A stretch of 11,827 nt of DNA from Clostridia bacterium (lineage in GTDB: Bacteria; Bacillota; Clostridia; CAKSNL01; HGM11501). The notes under the pieces were generated by a model. That model was given only the letters and a program-made list of their open reading frames with translations. It had not been told where the DNA came from and searched no databases. Location of the stretch: contig JAUNRD010000032.1 in the NCBI GenBank assembly GCA_030535815.1, positions 1 to 11,827 on the forward strand, given 5' to 3'. Shown here one piece after another: positions 1-7,876 of the stretch. Position numbers and translations under genes: made by a program. Each line of letters opens with the position of its first letter. The stretch's first letter is position 1.

Positions 1-100
1 TAGCTAAATAGCCAAAAGAGATAACCACTAGTAACAAAAATAAAAAGAAAAACACAGAAAACCAAAAAAATGGGGATTTGGAGGGAAGAATAAGTATGAG

Positions 101-143
101 ATTGACTTTTTGAGATTTTTGCAAAAAATCTCAAAAAGTCAAT
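101..143. repeat. 20-bp perfect inverted repeat upstream of the first promoter
   Basis: Bases 101-120 are exactly complementary in reverse to bases 124-143, leaving a 3-base centre (gca). The arms are rich in A and T, with GACT and GAGA blocks. Neither strand has a T-run after the hairpin, so it does not look like an intrinsic terminator. It ends about 28 bases before the -35 box of the promoter at 172-200, a position suited to a regulator-binding dyad, but that role is inferred. A structure at the 3' end of an upstream transcript is also possible, because the upstream gene is not in the window. Confidence 0.85.
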
Positions 144-205
144 ATAGTTCAAAAACAAGCCAATATAGTGCTTGAAAATTGCAAAATATTCTGATAAAAT
201 ATAGT
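141..205 (+). repeat. Three direct copies of AATATAGT around the promoter
   Basis: The octamer AATATAGT occurs at 141-148, 162-169 and 198-205. The first two copies are preceded by C and lie 21 bases apart, about two helical turns, so a protein could read both on the same DNA face. The third overlaps the -10 box at 195-200 and the likely transcription start. In AT-rich DNA chance copies are possible, but three within 65 bases beside a promoter is suggestive of an operator. No regulator gene is visible nearby. Confidence 0.5.
172..200 (+). promoter_or_regulatory. Sigma-A promoter with extended -10 for the secreted-protein operon
   Basis: The -35 box is TTGAAA at 172-177, followed by a 17-base spacer and the -10 box TAAAAT at 195-200. 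A TG at 192-193 makes an extended -10 (TGaTAAAAT). The expected start is near base 207. A strong Shine-Dalgarno sequence (AAGGAGG, 217-223) and the ATG at 231 follow. Spacing and match are good enough to call from sequence alone. Confidence 0.75.
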
Positions 206-230
206 TAAGTGTATAAAAGGAGGTTTTTTA

Positions 231-2993
231 ATGAAAAGATGTTTATGCTTCATCCTTTCAGTACTCATGGTTATGTCTATGGCAGTACCCGCGCTGGCAA
301 AAGGGGTTACGCTGTCAGTTTCCGAGTACGATAAGGAAAAAACAATAGGGGTTGAAGTTTCGGGAGGTAAAACCACCTTCTGGTCTCCCTATGACCCGAA
401 AAACGGAAAGCTTTGTTTTTCCGATGTGGATTTAACCGGAATAAAATCCATAAGAATTACTGCGACGCAGGTTGACTCTCTTGCAAAAAAGGGCAACGGC
501 GAAATTTTAAGAATTTATATTGACGATCCGGTGGGCGGAGAGTGCATCGGATATATCAACATTATGTCCGAGGTTCTGGATAAAAAGGAATACGGCGGTA
601 ATATAAAGGAAGTTTCGGGTAAGCACGATGTGTATTTGTGCCAGACCTACAACGAAACAGGTACATATCTTACCGTTTACGATGTGACCTTCTCGGAAGA
701 TGAATGGGTGAGAGAAAGCGTAACTCCCGTTTTGGATTCTGCCATAGTTGATAATTACCACGACACCTGGACAGCGGTTGATAATGTGGGAAGAAAGCTG
801 GCTGACTTTGAAGAGACCGGTCCCGTCAAGGAAGGCACTCACAAAATTGCCATGTTCTACTGGGACTGGCACATCGGAAGCTCCACAAAGGCAAAGATTA
901 TTCCCGAAGTAATCAAGGCAAATCCTGAAGCAAAGGATGACTATTACCATTCCGAGTGGCAAGGCGCTTCCTGCTACTGGGACGAGCCCATCTACGGTTT
1001 TTACACTTCCTTTGATTACTGGACATACCGTAAGCAGGCGGAGCTTATGTCTGCAGCCGGTGTTGATGCAATTTTCTTTGACTACACCAACTATCAGAAC
1101 TGCTATGCTTATCCCATGACAGTTTTACTTGACGCTTTCCACGATGCAAGGGCGGCAGGCGTTAATACCCCCAAGGTAAGTGCATATCTTCAGATGGGCT
1201 GGGATGCGGAAAACCGTTTCAACAGCTTAAAGGCGATGTACTATAACTTCCACGCTTATGACGATTATAAGGATTTGTGGTTTACCGTGGACGGAAAGCC
1301 CATGATGGTTCAGGTAAGAAGCAACGAGATTTACTGGGCGGTTCGAGAGGGTGATAAGGCAGAGCGTGAAATGGCTGACTTCCTTCTTGATTTTTACACC
1401 ATAAGAGGACACGGCGACAGAGCAAATGGCCCCAAAACCCCCGATGAAAAGAGCTGGCTGTGGCTTGAAAACTATCCCCAGTATGAATGGGGCTTGACAG
1501 AGGACGGAAGAGTTGAATGTATGGGCCTCGGTATGGCAATAAATGAATCCACCGTATTCGGCTCTGCGGGAACGGGAGTATTCTCCGATCCCTACTGTAA
1601 GGGTAAGAGCTATACGGAAGCCTTCGGCGAGGACTATTCTGAAGGTGCATTCCATCAGGGCTATTTCTTCAAGGAGCAGGCAGCGAGGGTGCTTGATACT
1701 GATCCTGCCTATGTATTTGTTGACGGCTGGAACGAGTGGAACACAGCAAGAGCGCTTAACTACGGCGGACAGGCTAACGCATTTATAGACCTTTACGACT
1801 CTGAAAACAGCCGTGACTTTGAGCCCACCAAGGGAGAGCTTAAGGACGACTATTATATGCTCCTTACAGACTTTTCAAGAAAGTATAAGGGAACCCGTCC
1901 TGCACCGGTGGCATCCTCCGAGGTTACGATTGATATAAAAGGCGATGCATCGGCGTGGGCGGAGGTTACCCCCGAATTTATCAATACCGACGGCGGTTAT
2001 GAGCGTGATGCCGACGGATTTTGCGATAAGGACGGAAATAAGCTTCATTATACAACCGAGGTTATAAACCACATTGTAAGAAGCAAGGTTGCAAGGGATA
2101 AAGACAACTTCTATTTCTACGTTAAAACAGAAAAGGACATTGTTACCACCCACAAAAATGCAATGGTTCTCTACATTAATACAGACCGTAACAAGGCAAC
2201 GGGCTGGGAAGGCTATGACTATGTATTAAATCTTTCCGGTATGGGTGTGCTTTCAGCCTTCAGCGGAAACAAATTCAGTACTGCACCGGTCGGAAATGTT
2301 GAATATACAGTTTCCGGAAACGTAATGCAGGTTAAAATTCCGAGAAGCTTAATCGGAGAAACAGGAGCAGCCGAGCTTGAATTCAAGTGGACAGACAATA
2401 TTGATGCATCAGGCGAGCTTATGAACTTCTACACCGAAGGCTCATCGGCACCTGTAGGAAGATTCAACTATCTATATACCGAAATTCCCCAGACAGCATT
2501 GAGTGATGCAGAGCGTAACAAGCTCTTTGATACAACAATTCTTAAGGCGGGAAGCCAAAAAATGATTGTTGACGGCGCAAAGATGAACGTTTACGATGCT
2601 GATATAAGAGTTACTGCATATGAGGAAAACGGAACTCTTTATGTTCCTATGAGTGCAATGGAAGAATTTATGGGCTACGGAGAAACAAAAATCACCTATG
2701 ATTATCTTCTCAATATGCTCTACATAAAGACACACGAGCTTACAAACCGCGAAATCACAGATTTTCAGTGGATTAATACAGAGCTTGGAAGTAAGGTTGC
2801 TTTCGTTGACGGAAAGGAAACCGCTCTTTTTGCACCTACTTTGGTAAATAACGGAATTATCTATATTCCCGTTTCAATTCTTTCAGAGTGCTTCGGCTGG
2901 AGCGTAAATCCGATCGGAGACGGAGTATATGTATTAAGTCAGCGCGAGGCTGAAGTTGAAACAGCCAAAAGCGTGATTTCACATTTTAATTAA
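231..2993 (+). CDS. Secreted GH99/GH71/WbsX-like glycoside hydrolase with CBM9-like and PF07833-like modules
   Basis: A 920-residue exported protein, probably a cell-surface or released polysaccharide-acting enzyme; the substrate is unknown. Residues 1-23 form a signal peptide ending in ALA. Residues 24 to about 170 are beta-rich, and the stretch GKHDVYL near their end recalls CBM6-type modules. Residues 204 to about 556 look like a TIM barrel of the GH99/GH71/WbsX kind: the first strand is KIAMFYWDWH (205-214), a buried acid sits in AIFFDYTN (D284), and DGWNEWN (498-504) is a variant of the NEW motif these families share, with E502 a candidate catalytic acid. Residues about 562-748 resemble CBM9-like domains (DKDNFYFYV, TGWEGYDYVLN). 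Residues about 777-910 are PF07833-like. The start at 231 is fixed by AAGGAGG seven bases upstream. It is first in an operon with the discoidin-repeat gene. The family call rests on remembered motifs, so the enzyme activity is inferred; a catalytically altered barrel is possible. Confidence 0.7.
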   Translation: MKRCLCFILSVLMVMSMAVPALAKGVTLSVSEYDKEKTIGVEVSGGKTTFWSPYDPKNGKLCFSDVDLTGIKSIRITATQVDSLAKKGNGEILRIYIDDPVGGECIGYINIMSEVLDKKEYGGNIKEVSGKHDVYLCQTYNETGTYLTVYDVTFSEDEWVRESVTPVLDSAIVDNYHDTWTAVDNVGRKLADFEETGPVKEGTHKIAMFYWDWHIGSSTKAKIIPEVIKANPEAKDDYYHSEWQGASCYWDEPIYGFYTSFDYWTYRKQAELMSAAGVDAIFFDYTNYQNCYAYPMTVLLDAFHDARAAGVNTPKVSAYLQMGWDAENRFNSLKAMYYNFHAYDDYKDLWFTVDGKPMMVQVRSNEIYWAVREGDKAEREMADFLLDFYTIRGHGDRANGPKTPDEKSWLWLENYPQYEWGLTEDGRVECMGLGMAINESTVFGSAGTGVFSDPYCKGKSYTEAFGEDYSEGAFHQGYFFKEQAARVLDTDPAYVFVDGWNEWNTARALNYGGQANAFIDLYDSENSRDFEPTKGELKDDYYMLLTDFSRKYKGTRPAPVASSEVTIDIKGDASAWAEVTPEFINTDGGYERDADGFCDKDGNKLHYTTEVINHIVRSKVARDKDNFYFYVKTEKDIVTTHKNAMVLYINTDRNKATGWEGYDYVLNLSGMGVLSAFSGNKFSTAPVGNVEYTVSGNVMQVKIPRSLIGETGAAELEFKWTDNIDASGELMNFYTEGSSAPVGRFNYLYTEIPQTALSDAERNKLFDTTILKAGSQKMIVDGAKMNVYDADIRVTAYEENGTLYVPMSAMEEFMGYGETKITYDYLLNMLYIKTHELTNREITDFQWINTELGSKVAFVDGKETALFAPTLVNNGIIYIPVSILSECFGWSVNPIGDGVYVLSQREAEVETAKSVISHFN

Positions 2994-3006
2994 GGAGGCG
3001 ATGTAA

Positions 3007-6000
3007 ATGAAAAAAATATTATCTTTTATTTTAACTCTTTCAATATTAATATCTGCACTTTCATTTGTCGCTTCCGTTTCGGCAGCAGACTATGATACAA
3101 GTCAGTTTATAGAAAGAAAGGGCTGGAAAATAACGGCATCCTGCTCAAAACAGCCTTATAACGGACCTCTTAATTTAGTTGACGGAAGAACAGATACCTT
3201 CTGGCACTCTGATTATGTTGAAGAGGGCGGACAGATTACAAGCCGTGATGAGGCACCCTTTGATATTAACGTGACACTCCCCGAAGCAACCGTTATTTCG
3301 GGATTCGGAATATGCCCCAGAAGCGGAAATCTTACGGGAAATATCACGGGCTATGAGTTTTACTACTCCGAAGAGGATGAAGGAACCTGGTTTCTTGCAT
3401 CAAAAGGCTTGTTTGCAAATGACTGGACGCCCAAATATGTCCGCTTTGACAAAAACATTACAGTTAAGAATGTTCGTTTTGTAATAACAAGCTCACATAA
3501 CGGCTACGGCGTTCTTTCTGAATTTGACCTTCTTGCAAGATGGGACGGAAGCTCTGCCCTTCCTGACGGAAGCACAGAAGTAACCAAAACGGAAAACACT
3601 CCTGCAGGTGAAATTATAAACGAAAATCTTCCGAGAAAAGGCTGGAAGATAACGGCGTCCGATTCAAAGCACTACAATCAGCCTGCCAATATGACAGACG
3701 GAAGAACAGATACATACTGGCACTCCGACTATGAGGATGACGGAACGAACATCACAAGTCAGGTTCCCTGCCCTCACGAAATTGTAATAACACTGCCCGA
3801 GGTTTCGGATGTTTCTGCAATGAAGATACTTCCGAGATCGGGAAATCCTACGGGACTTATAATCGATTACGATATTTATGTAAGTGCCGATGATTCCGAT
3901 AACTGGAGTCAGGTTAAGTCAGGTACTCTTCCTGAAAACTACGACGAAAAGAAAATTGACTTCGGTAAAAATGTTTCCGCTAAAAAGGTACGCCTTGTTA
4001 TAACAAAGAGTAATAAGGATTATGGTGTAATTGCGGAAATCAACCTTGTAGGAGCAGTAAGTGGAAATGCTTCATCATCAAATGAAAAACCCACAGGGCA
4101 GGTGGGGACAGGCTTTGTAGACAGAAAAGGCTGGAAGGCAAAGGCGTCCAGCGAATATGTTGATGATTTACGCGGTGCACGTCTTTTTGACGGGGATACC
4201 AATTCCTACTGGCACAGCTCGTATACCGCTGAAGGCGGCACTATTACAGGACAGGATCAGCCTCCCTTCTATGTTGTGGCAAAATTCCCATCTGAAACGG
4301 CATTTTCGGGCTTCCGTTACACTCCCCGTGTAGACAACAACACAGGAACGGTTTTAGCCTATGAATTTTATGTAATGGATTCAGATACTTCCGCAAAGCT
4401 TATAAAATCGGGAAAGATGGAGCTTTCCAAAAATGCGACAACAGTTGACTTCGGCTTTAACATAAAGGGCAAGGGAATAGTATTTAAGGTAACGGAAGGC
4501 CTTCACGGCTACGGTACGGGAAGCGAACTTGACCTGCTTGTTCCCGTAAGTGGCGGAAGCGAAAAGAAGGCATCGGATTTTGCAGACAACAAGCGCGACC
4601 TTGTTATTTCGGACTTTACGGTAACAGATAGCTATGAGCTTTCAAAATTAAAGGCATCGGATTTTGTGAAAAAGACAGGGTGGAAGGCAGAGGTTTCTTC
4701 TGAATATCACCAGAATCCCGGTAAATATACCATTGACGGAAATGCTGCTTCCTTCTGGCATACCTACTATAAAGCGGCAGGTTCAAGCATCGTTGAATAT
4801 GCAACTCTTCCGCACACTCTTACGGTAACACTTCCCGAAACAACCATTGTCAGCGGTTTTGCCGTAACACCCAGAGGTGAAGCAGGCGGAAGAATTACGG
4901 AATATGAGCTTTACGGTGCTGTTGGTAACGGCGAGCTTGAGCTTATAAAGAAGGGCGAGCTTGCAAATAAATCCGATATGCAGATTGTGGAATTCCCCGA
5001 AAATATTGCACTTTCAAAGGTTATGCTTAAGGCTATAGCATCAAGCGGAGGAAAATACGGCGTTGTGGCTGAATTTGATCTTCTCTCTGAAAATAAGGAA
5101 AAGGAAACTGCTGCATCTTTTAAGGAACTTTATGACATTATCGACGGAGAAACATTGGTTCCGCTTCCTAAAACAGGCTTCAGCGCAACTGCCACGAGCG
5201 GTGAAAACAGTGCTGTGTTTGCCATCGACGGCAAGGGAACTTCCACGGTGTGGCACTCAAATGCTGCAAAGCAGCACGATTTCCCCATAACCTATTCTGT
5301 TGATATGGGAGAAGTTTACACCCTTTCCTACCTTCAGTATTCTCCCAGAGGCGGAGATGCGGAAATGATAGGCTACTGGACGGACTTTGACGTTTTCGTA
5401 AGTGCCGACGGCGAGGAATATGAGCAGGTGGTTTCCCACGGAACGGTTGAGCTTACACAGAATAAAATATCATTAATAGAATTTTCCAAAACCTGCGATG
5501 TGCGCTATATTGATATTGAAATATACGGCGGAAACCACGGCTATGCGGTGTGCGGCGAGCTTGACTTCCTTGTTCCCAAAAAGGAAATTGAAGCAAGAAA
5601 GAAAAATAACTATTACAAGCTCAAGATTGGCTCAAACACCGTTACAACAGTAAAGAACGGCGTTGAAACCGTAAAAGAAATTGACGTTGCACCCTACATT
5701 ATGAACGGCTCCACTTTAATTCCTTTGAGAGGACTCTTAGAGGAAATGGGAGCGACCTTCACCTGGGATGGGGAGAAGAGAAAAATCGGCATAACAAAGG
5801 AAGATACAGAGATTGAAATGCAGATTTTCAACAACCTCGTTTATGTAACGGACAACATTTACGGAAAGGTAAGATATACCTTAGCAGTCGTTCCTCAGAT
5901 TAAGGATTCCAGAACCTTCGTGCCTGTAAGATTCATTTCGGAGCAGCTTGGCTATGAAGTGGTATGGGAAGCAGAAACTCAGTCAATTTACATATATTAA
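3007..6000 (+). CDS. Secreted protein with five tandem F5/8-type-C (discoidin) modules and a C-terminal PF07833 stalk
   Basis: A 997-residue exported protein, probably a carbohydrate-binding or adhesive partner of the upstream enzyme. Residues 1-26 are a signal peptide (VSA/AD cleavage). Five repeats of about 140-145 residues follow, beginning near residues 35, 208, 371, 554 and 719. Each starts with a G-W/F-K/S motif (such as RKGWKITAS), then DGxxxxxxWHS/T, a LP-V/L strand, a central PRxG/PRVD motif, and ends with YG-(V/T)-E-(F/I/L)-(D/N)-L. Residues about 868-997 are a good PF07833 match (STLIPLRGLLEEMGATFTW; SRTFVPVRFISEQLGYEVVWE). No catalytic domain is evident; the PF07833 name does not imply copper or amine oxidation, since the catalytic domains of that enzyme are absent. 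The start has AAGGAGG at 2993-2999, overlapping the previous stop, with a 13-base gap, so the two genes are co-transcribed. A terminator follows at 6006. Discoidin modules can bind sugars, peptides or lipids; sugar binding is inferred from the neighbour. Confidence 0.85.
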   Translation: MKKILSFILTLSILISALSFVASVSAADYDTSQFIERKGWKITASCSKQPYNGPLNLVDGRTDTFWHSDYVEEGGQITSRDEAPFDINVTLPEATVISGFGICPRSGNLTGNITGYEFYYSEEDEGTWFLASKGLFANDWTPKYVRFDKNITVKNVRFVITSSHNGYGVLSEFDLLARWDGSSALPDGSTEVTKTENTPAGEIINENLPRKGWKITASDSKHYNQPANMTDGRTDTYWHSDYEDDGTNITSQVPCPHEIVITLPEVSDVSAMKILPRSGNPTGLIIDYDIYVSADDSDNWSQVKSGTLPENYDEKKIDFGKNVSAKKVRLVITKSNKDYGVIAEINLVGAVSGNASSSNEKPTGQVGTGFVDRKGWKAKASSEYVDDLRGARLFDGDTNSYWHSSYTAEGGTITGQDQPPFYVVAKFPSETAFSGFRYTPRVDNNTGTVLAYEFYVMDSDTSAKLIKSGKMELSKNATTVDFGFNIKGKGIVFKVTEGLHGYGTGSELDLLVPVSGGSEKKASDFADNKRDLVISDFTVTDSYELSKLKASDFVKKTGWKAEVSSEYHQNPGKYTIDGNAASFWHTYYKAAGSSIVEYATLPHTLTVTLPETTIVSGFAVTPRGEAGGRITEYELYGAVGNGELELIKKGELANKSDMQIVEFPENIALSKVMLKAIASSGGKYGVVAEFDLLSENKEKETAASFKELYDIIDGETLVPLPKTGFSATATSGENSAVFAIDGKGTSTVWHSNAAKQHDFPITYSVDMGEVYTLSYLQYSPRGGDAEMIGYWTDFDVFVSADGEEYEQVVSHGTVELTQNKISLIEFSKTCDVRYIDIEIYGGNHGYAVCGELDFLVPKKEIEARKKNNYYKLKIGSNTVTTVKNGVETVKEIDVAPYIMNGSTLIPLRGLLEEMGATFTWDGEKRKIGITKEDTEIEMQIFNNLVYVTDNIYGKVRYTLAVVPQIKDSRTFVPVRFISEQLGYEVVWEAETQSIYIY
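3109..5577 (+). repeat. Five diverged tandem discoidin-module repeats within the gene
   Basis: The modules lie at roughly 3109-3543, 3628-4065, 4117-4551, 4666-5088 and 5161-5577. Linkers of about 15-40 residues separate them. Modules 1 and 2 are closest to each other (DGRTDTFWHSDY against DGRTDTYWHSDY), while module 5 lacks the acidic/glycine insertion after the WHS motif and is the most diverged. This fits older duplication of the C-terminal module and more recent duplication of the first two. Boundaries are estimates from the motif positions. Confidence 0.75.
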
Positions 6001-6005
6001 GTAAT

Positions 6006-6044
6006 AATTTCCGGAGAATGTAAAAATTCTCCGGAAATTTTTTT
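6006..6044 (+). terminator. Rho-independent terminator after the secreted-protein operon
   Basis: The stem AATTTCCGGAGAAT (6006-6019) pairs perfectly with 6026-6039 around a 6-base loop, and the run of T continues to 6044. It begins five bases after the stop codon at 5998-6000. The following stretch, 6045-6125, is very AT-rich, and I see no gene in it. Confidence 0.92.
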
Positions 6045-6129
6045 AAAAATTTTTTCATTAAAAATCGCATAAAATCAAGGGTTTGAGAATAAAATAAAAC
6101 AAAAATATTAAGAAAATATGAAAAAAGTC

Positions 6130-6158
6130 TTTACAAAATTGTTACAATGTGGTACAAT
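6130..6158 (+). promoter_or_regulatory. Sigma-A promoter for the M23 peptidase gene
   Basis: The -35 box TTTACA (6130-6135) is followed by a 17-base spacer and the -10 box TACAAT (6153-6158). TGG precedes the -10 box, giving an extended -10 (TGgTACAAT). The decamer G(T/G)TACAATGT is present twice in direct tandem, at 6141-6150 and 6151-6160, the second copy containing the -10. The expected start is near 6165. The Shine-Dalgarno GAGGTGA (6169-6175) and ATG 6182 follow. Confidence 0.75.
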
Positions 6159-6181
6159 GTCTTTCGTTGAGGTGATTTTTA

Positions 6182-7342
6182 ATGAAAAATAAAATATTAA
6201 ATACATCAAGAAGTAAAAGATTTGCAGCATTGGTTCTGGCTTCTGTAATTGCATTTTTTACAGTAGCTACAGTATCGGGCTATGACTTCGGTTATAAGCT
6301 TTATGTAGGGGGAGAATATGTAGCCTCCTTTGCTACTGAAGAAGAAGCAGAAGCGCTTCCCGGTAAAATAATGGAAGAAGACGGAATTGACATAAGCGAA
6401 GAAACGGATATAACCTTTGGTCTTATGGACAGCGAAAGCTTTACTACTGTTGAACTTGCTTGTGAAACATTCAGAAAACAGGATGACAGATATGCATATG
6501 CATATACGCTCTATTTTGGTGAAGAAAGAGTTTTCTCATTATATACGCTGGATGAAGTTGTAAATGTAAAGCATGAATACATTGCCCGCTTTGAGGAAGA
6601 AGGAACTGAAAGCATAAGCTACACAAAGCCTATCACAATAGATCAGGGATATATACTTAAAGACTGGATTTCCGATAAAGATGGTGCTTTCGGACTTATG
6701 GAAGAAAAGGCTTCTGTTGAAAGCGTGGTAAAATTAAGCTTTTATGAAGCGATTCCCTATGAAACAATTACCATAGAAGACCCTGAAATGTACGTAGGTG
6801 AAACAGCCGTAGACGCAGAGGGCGTAACAGGTGAAAAATATATTGAGCATACTTATAACAAGCTTAACGGAGAAACCGTAAACGAATATGTTTCAGGCGA
6901 ATATATGGTAACTGAAGTTGAAAACCGTGTGGTAAGAAAGGGTACAAAGGCTTATCCTAAGGGAAAGGCCAACGGTAATTTTATAAATCCCACAAAGGGC
7001 GTTTTAACATCTCCCTTCGGACCCAGATGGGGAAGAATGCATAACGGTATTGACGTTGGTGCGCCCAACGGAACTCCCATGTATGCCGCTGACGGTGGTA
7101 CCGTAATTTATTCCGGTTGGATGAGCGGATACGGATATCTCGTTCAGATAGACCATAAAAACGGATTCACCACATATTATGCACATTGCTCCGCGCTTCA
7201 TGTAAAGGTGGGCGATAAGGTTAATCAGGGAGATCTGATTGCCGATATGGGTTCGACAGGAAACTCTACAGGCCCTCATCTTCATTTTGAAGTAAGACTT
7301 AATAACGTACCTCAGAATCCTCTGAATTACGTAAACTATTAA
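6182..7342 (+). CDS. Membrane-anchored or secreted G5-M23 (LytM/DipM-type) peptidoglycan endopeptidase
   Basis: A 386-residue cell-wall peptidase that would cut peptide cross-links or stems of peptidoglycan outside the membrane. A basic N-terminus and hydrophobic segment at about residues 13-33 form a signal anchor or a cleaved signal. Residues 34-190 are an uncharacterised region with KLYVGGEYVASF-type repeats often seen before G5 domains. Residues 191-256 are a G5 domain (IPYETITIEDPEMYVGE ... VVRKGTK). The M23 domain follows from about residue 265, with all zinc and catalytic motifs present: H287 and D291 (HNGID), H335 (YYAH), and H366/H368 (HLH). It should therefore be active. The start is set by GAGGTGA six bases upstream. 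It has its own promoter and terminator and so is monocistronic. Clostridial M23 proteins with G5 domains serve in cell-wall turnover, division or sporulation; nothing here picks one role. Confidence 0.92.
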   Translation: MKNKILNTSRSKRFAALVLASVIAFFTVATVSGYDFGYKLYVGGEYVASFATEEEAEALPGKIMEEDGIDISEETDITFGLMDSESFTTVELACETFRKQDDRYAYAYTLYFGEERVFSLYTLDEVVNVKHEYIARFEEEGTESISYTKPITIDQGYILKDWISDKDGAFGLMEEKASVESVVKLSFYEAIPYETITIEDPEMYVGETAVDAEGVTGEKYIEHTYNKLNGETVNEYVSGEYMVTEVENRVVRKGTKAYPKGKANGNFINPTKGVLTSPFGPRWGRMHNGIDVGAPNGTPMYAADGGTVIYSGWMSGYGYLVQIDHKNGFTTYYAHCSALHVKVGDKVNQGDLIADMGSTGNSTGPHLHFEVRLNNVPQNPLNYVNY

Positions 7343-7348
7343 TACTAA

Positions 7349-7375
7349 AGCCGATTCATCTGAATCGGCTTTTTT
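7349..7375 (+). terminator. Rho-independent terminator after the M23 peptidase gene
   Basis: The stem AGCCGATTCA (7349-7358) pairs perfectly with TGAATCGGCT (7361-7370), and a T-run extends to 7375. It begins seven bases after the stop codon. The next promoter starts only seven bases downstream. Confidence 0.95.
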
Positions 7376-7381
7376 AATTGA

Positions 7382-7410
7382 TTGACACATAAGTGGTTTT
7401 ATGGTAAAAT
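7382..7410 (+). promoter_or_regulatory. Near-consensus sigma-A promoter for nfeD-SPFH operon
   Basis: A perfect -35 box TTGACA (7382-7387) is followed by a 17-base spacer and the -10 box TAAAAT (7405-7410). Transcription should begin near 7417, giving a leader of only about 16 bases before the ATG at 7433. This is the best promoter in the window and suggests constitutive, fairly strong expression. Its TTG could be misread as a start codon for the gene. Confidence 0.85.
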
Positions 7411-7432
7411 AAAAATGAAAGGAAGTGATGTT

Positions 7433-7864
7433 ATGCAAAGTGCGTTGTGGCTTATAATTGCCGTGGTGCTTGCGGTTATTGAGGCTTCTACCGTGCAGCT
7501 TGTGTGCATATGGTTTGCTCTTGGCGCGGTTTTGGCACTGATAACTTCGGTTTTCACGGAAAACATTCTTGTTCAGGTGCTTGTATTTATTTTTTCGTCG
7601 GTGATAATGCTTGCCTTTACAAGAAAAATTGTAAACCGCCTTACAGGTTCAAAATCGGAGGCGACAAATGCGGATTCCTTAATCGGAAAAACATTTACTA
7701 TATCAGAAGAGGTAAATAATGATGCAGGAACAGGCACTCTTAAAGCACGCGGAACGGTATGGAGTGTTGCGAGTGTGGAAGAAGCTGTAATACCTTCGGG
7801 AACAAAGGTTATAATAGAGAAAATAGAAGGAGTTAAGCTTTTTGTGAGAATAAATGAATTTTAA
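7433..7864 (+). CDS. Short NfeD family membrane protein (NfeD1b-like)
   Basis: A 143-residue membrane protein with about two to three N-terminal hydrophobic segments (roughly residues 2-70, including AVVLAVIEAS and QLVCIWFALGAVLALI) and a C-terminal beta-rich OB-fold domain (roughly 80-143; LIGKTFTISEEV ... GTLKARGTVWSV ... SGTKVIIEKIEGVKLFVR). It lacks the ClpP-like serine protease domain of long NfeD proteins. In this family NfeD pairs with the SPFH protein encoded next door and helps organise membrane microdomains or quality control; the exact role is unclear. ATG 7433 is chosen because GGAAGTGA (7421-7428) lies just upstream. The longer reading from TTG 7382 is rejected because that TTG is the -35 box. 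The stop overlaps the next gene's Shine-Dalgarno. Confidence 0.9.
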   Translation: MQSALWLIIAVVLAVIEASTVQLVCIWFALGAVLALITSVFTENILVQVLVFIFSSVIMLAFTRKIVNRLTGSKSEATNADSLIGKTFTISEEVNNDAGTGTLKARGTVWSVASVEEAVIPSGTKVIIEKIEGVKLFVRINEF

Positions 7865-7876
7865 GGAGGATTTTTT

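Noticed and set aside
96..113. Five-codon leader ORF (MRLTF) after a GGAGGG sequence at 80-85
   Set aside because: No promoter is visible before it, it lies upstream of the mapped-by-eye promoter at 172-200, and such short frames arise by chance.
1227..1655. Antisense open frames inside the first gene
   Set aside because: They are shadows of the long coding frame, have no ribosome sites or promoters, and give protein sequences without domain character.
2558..2990. Copper amine oxidase activity for the proteins with PF07833 modules
   Set aside because: Only the N-terminal-type accessory module is present; the catalytic domain with its topaquinone tyrosine and copper histidines is absent in both proteins.
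7382..7432. Possible upstream TTG start giving a longer NfeD protein of 160 residues
   Set aside because: The TTG is part of the perfect -35 box TTGACA, there is no ribosome site before it, and ATG 7433 has one and begins the hydrophobic segment.
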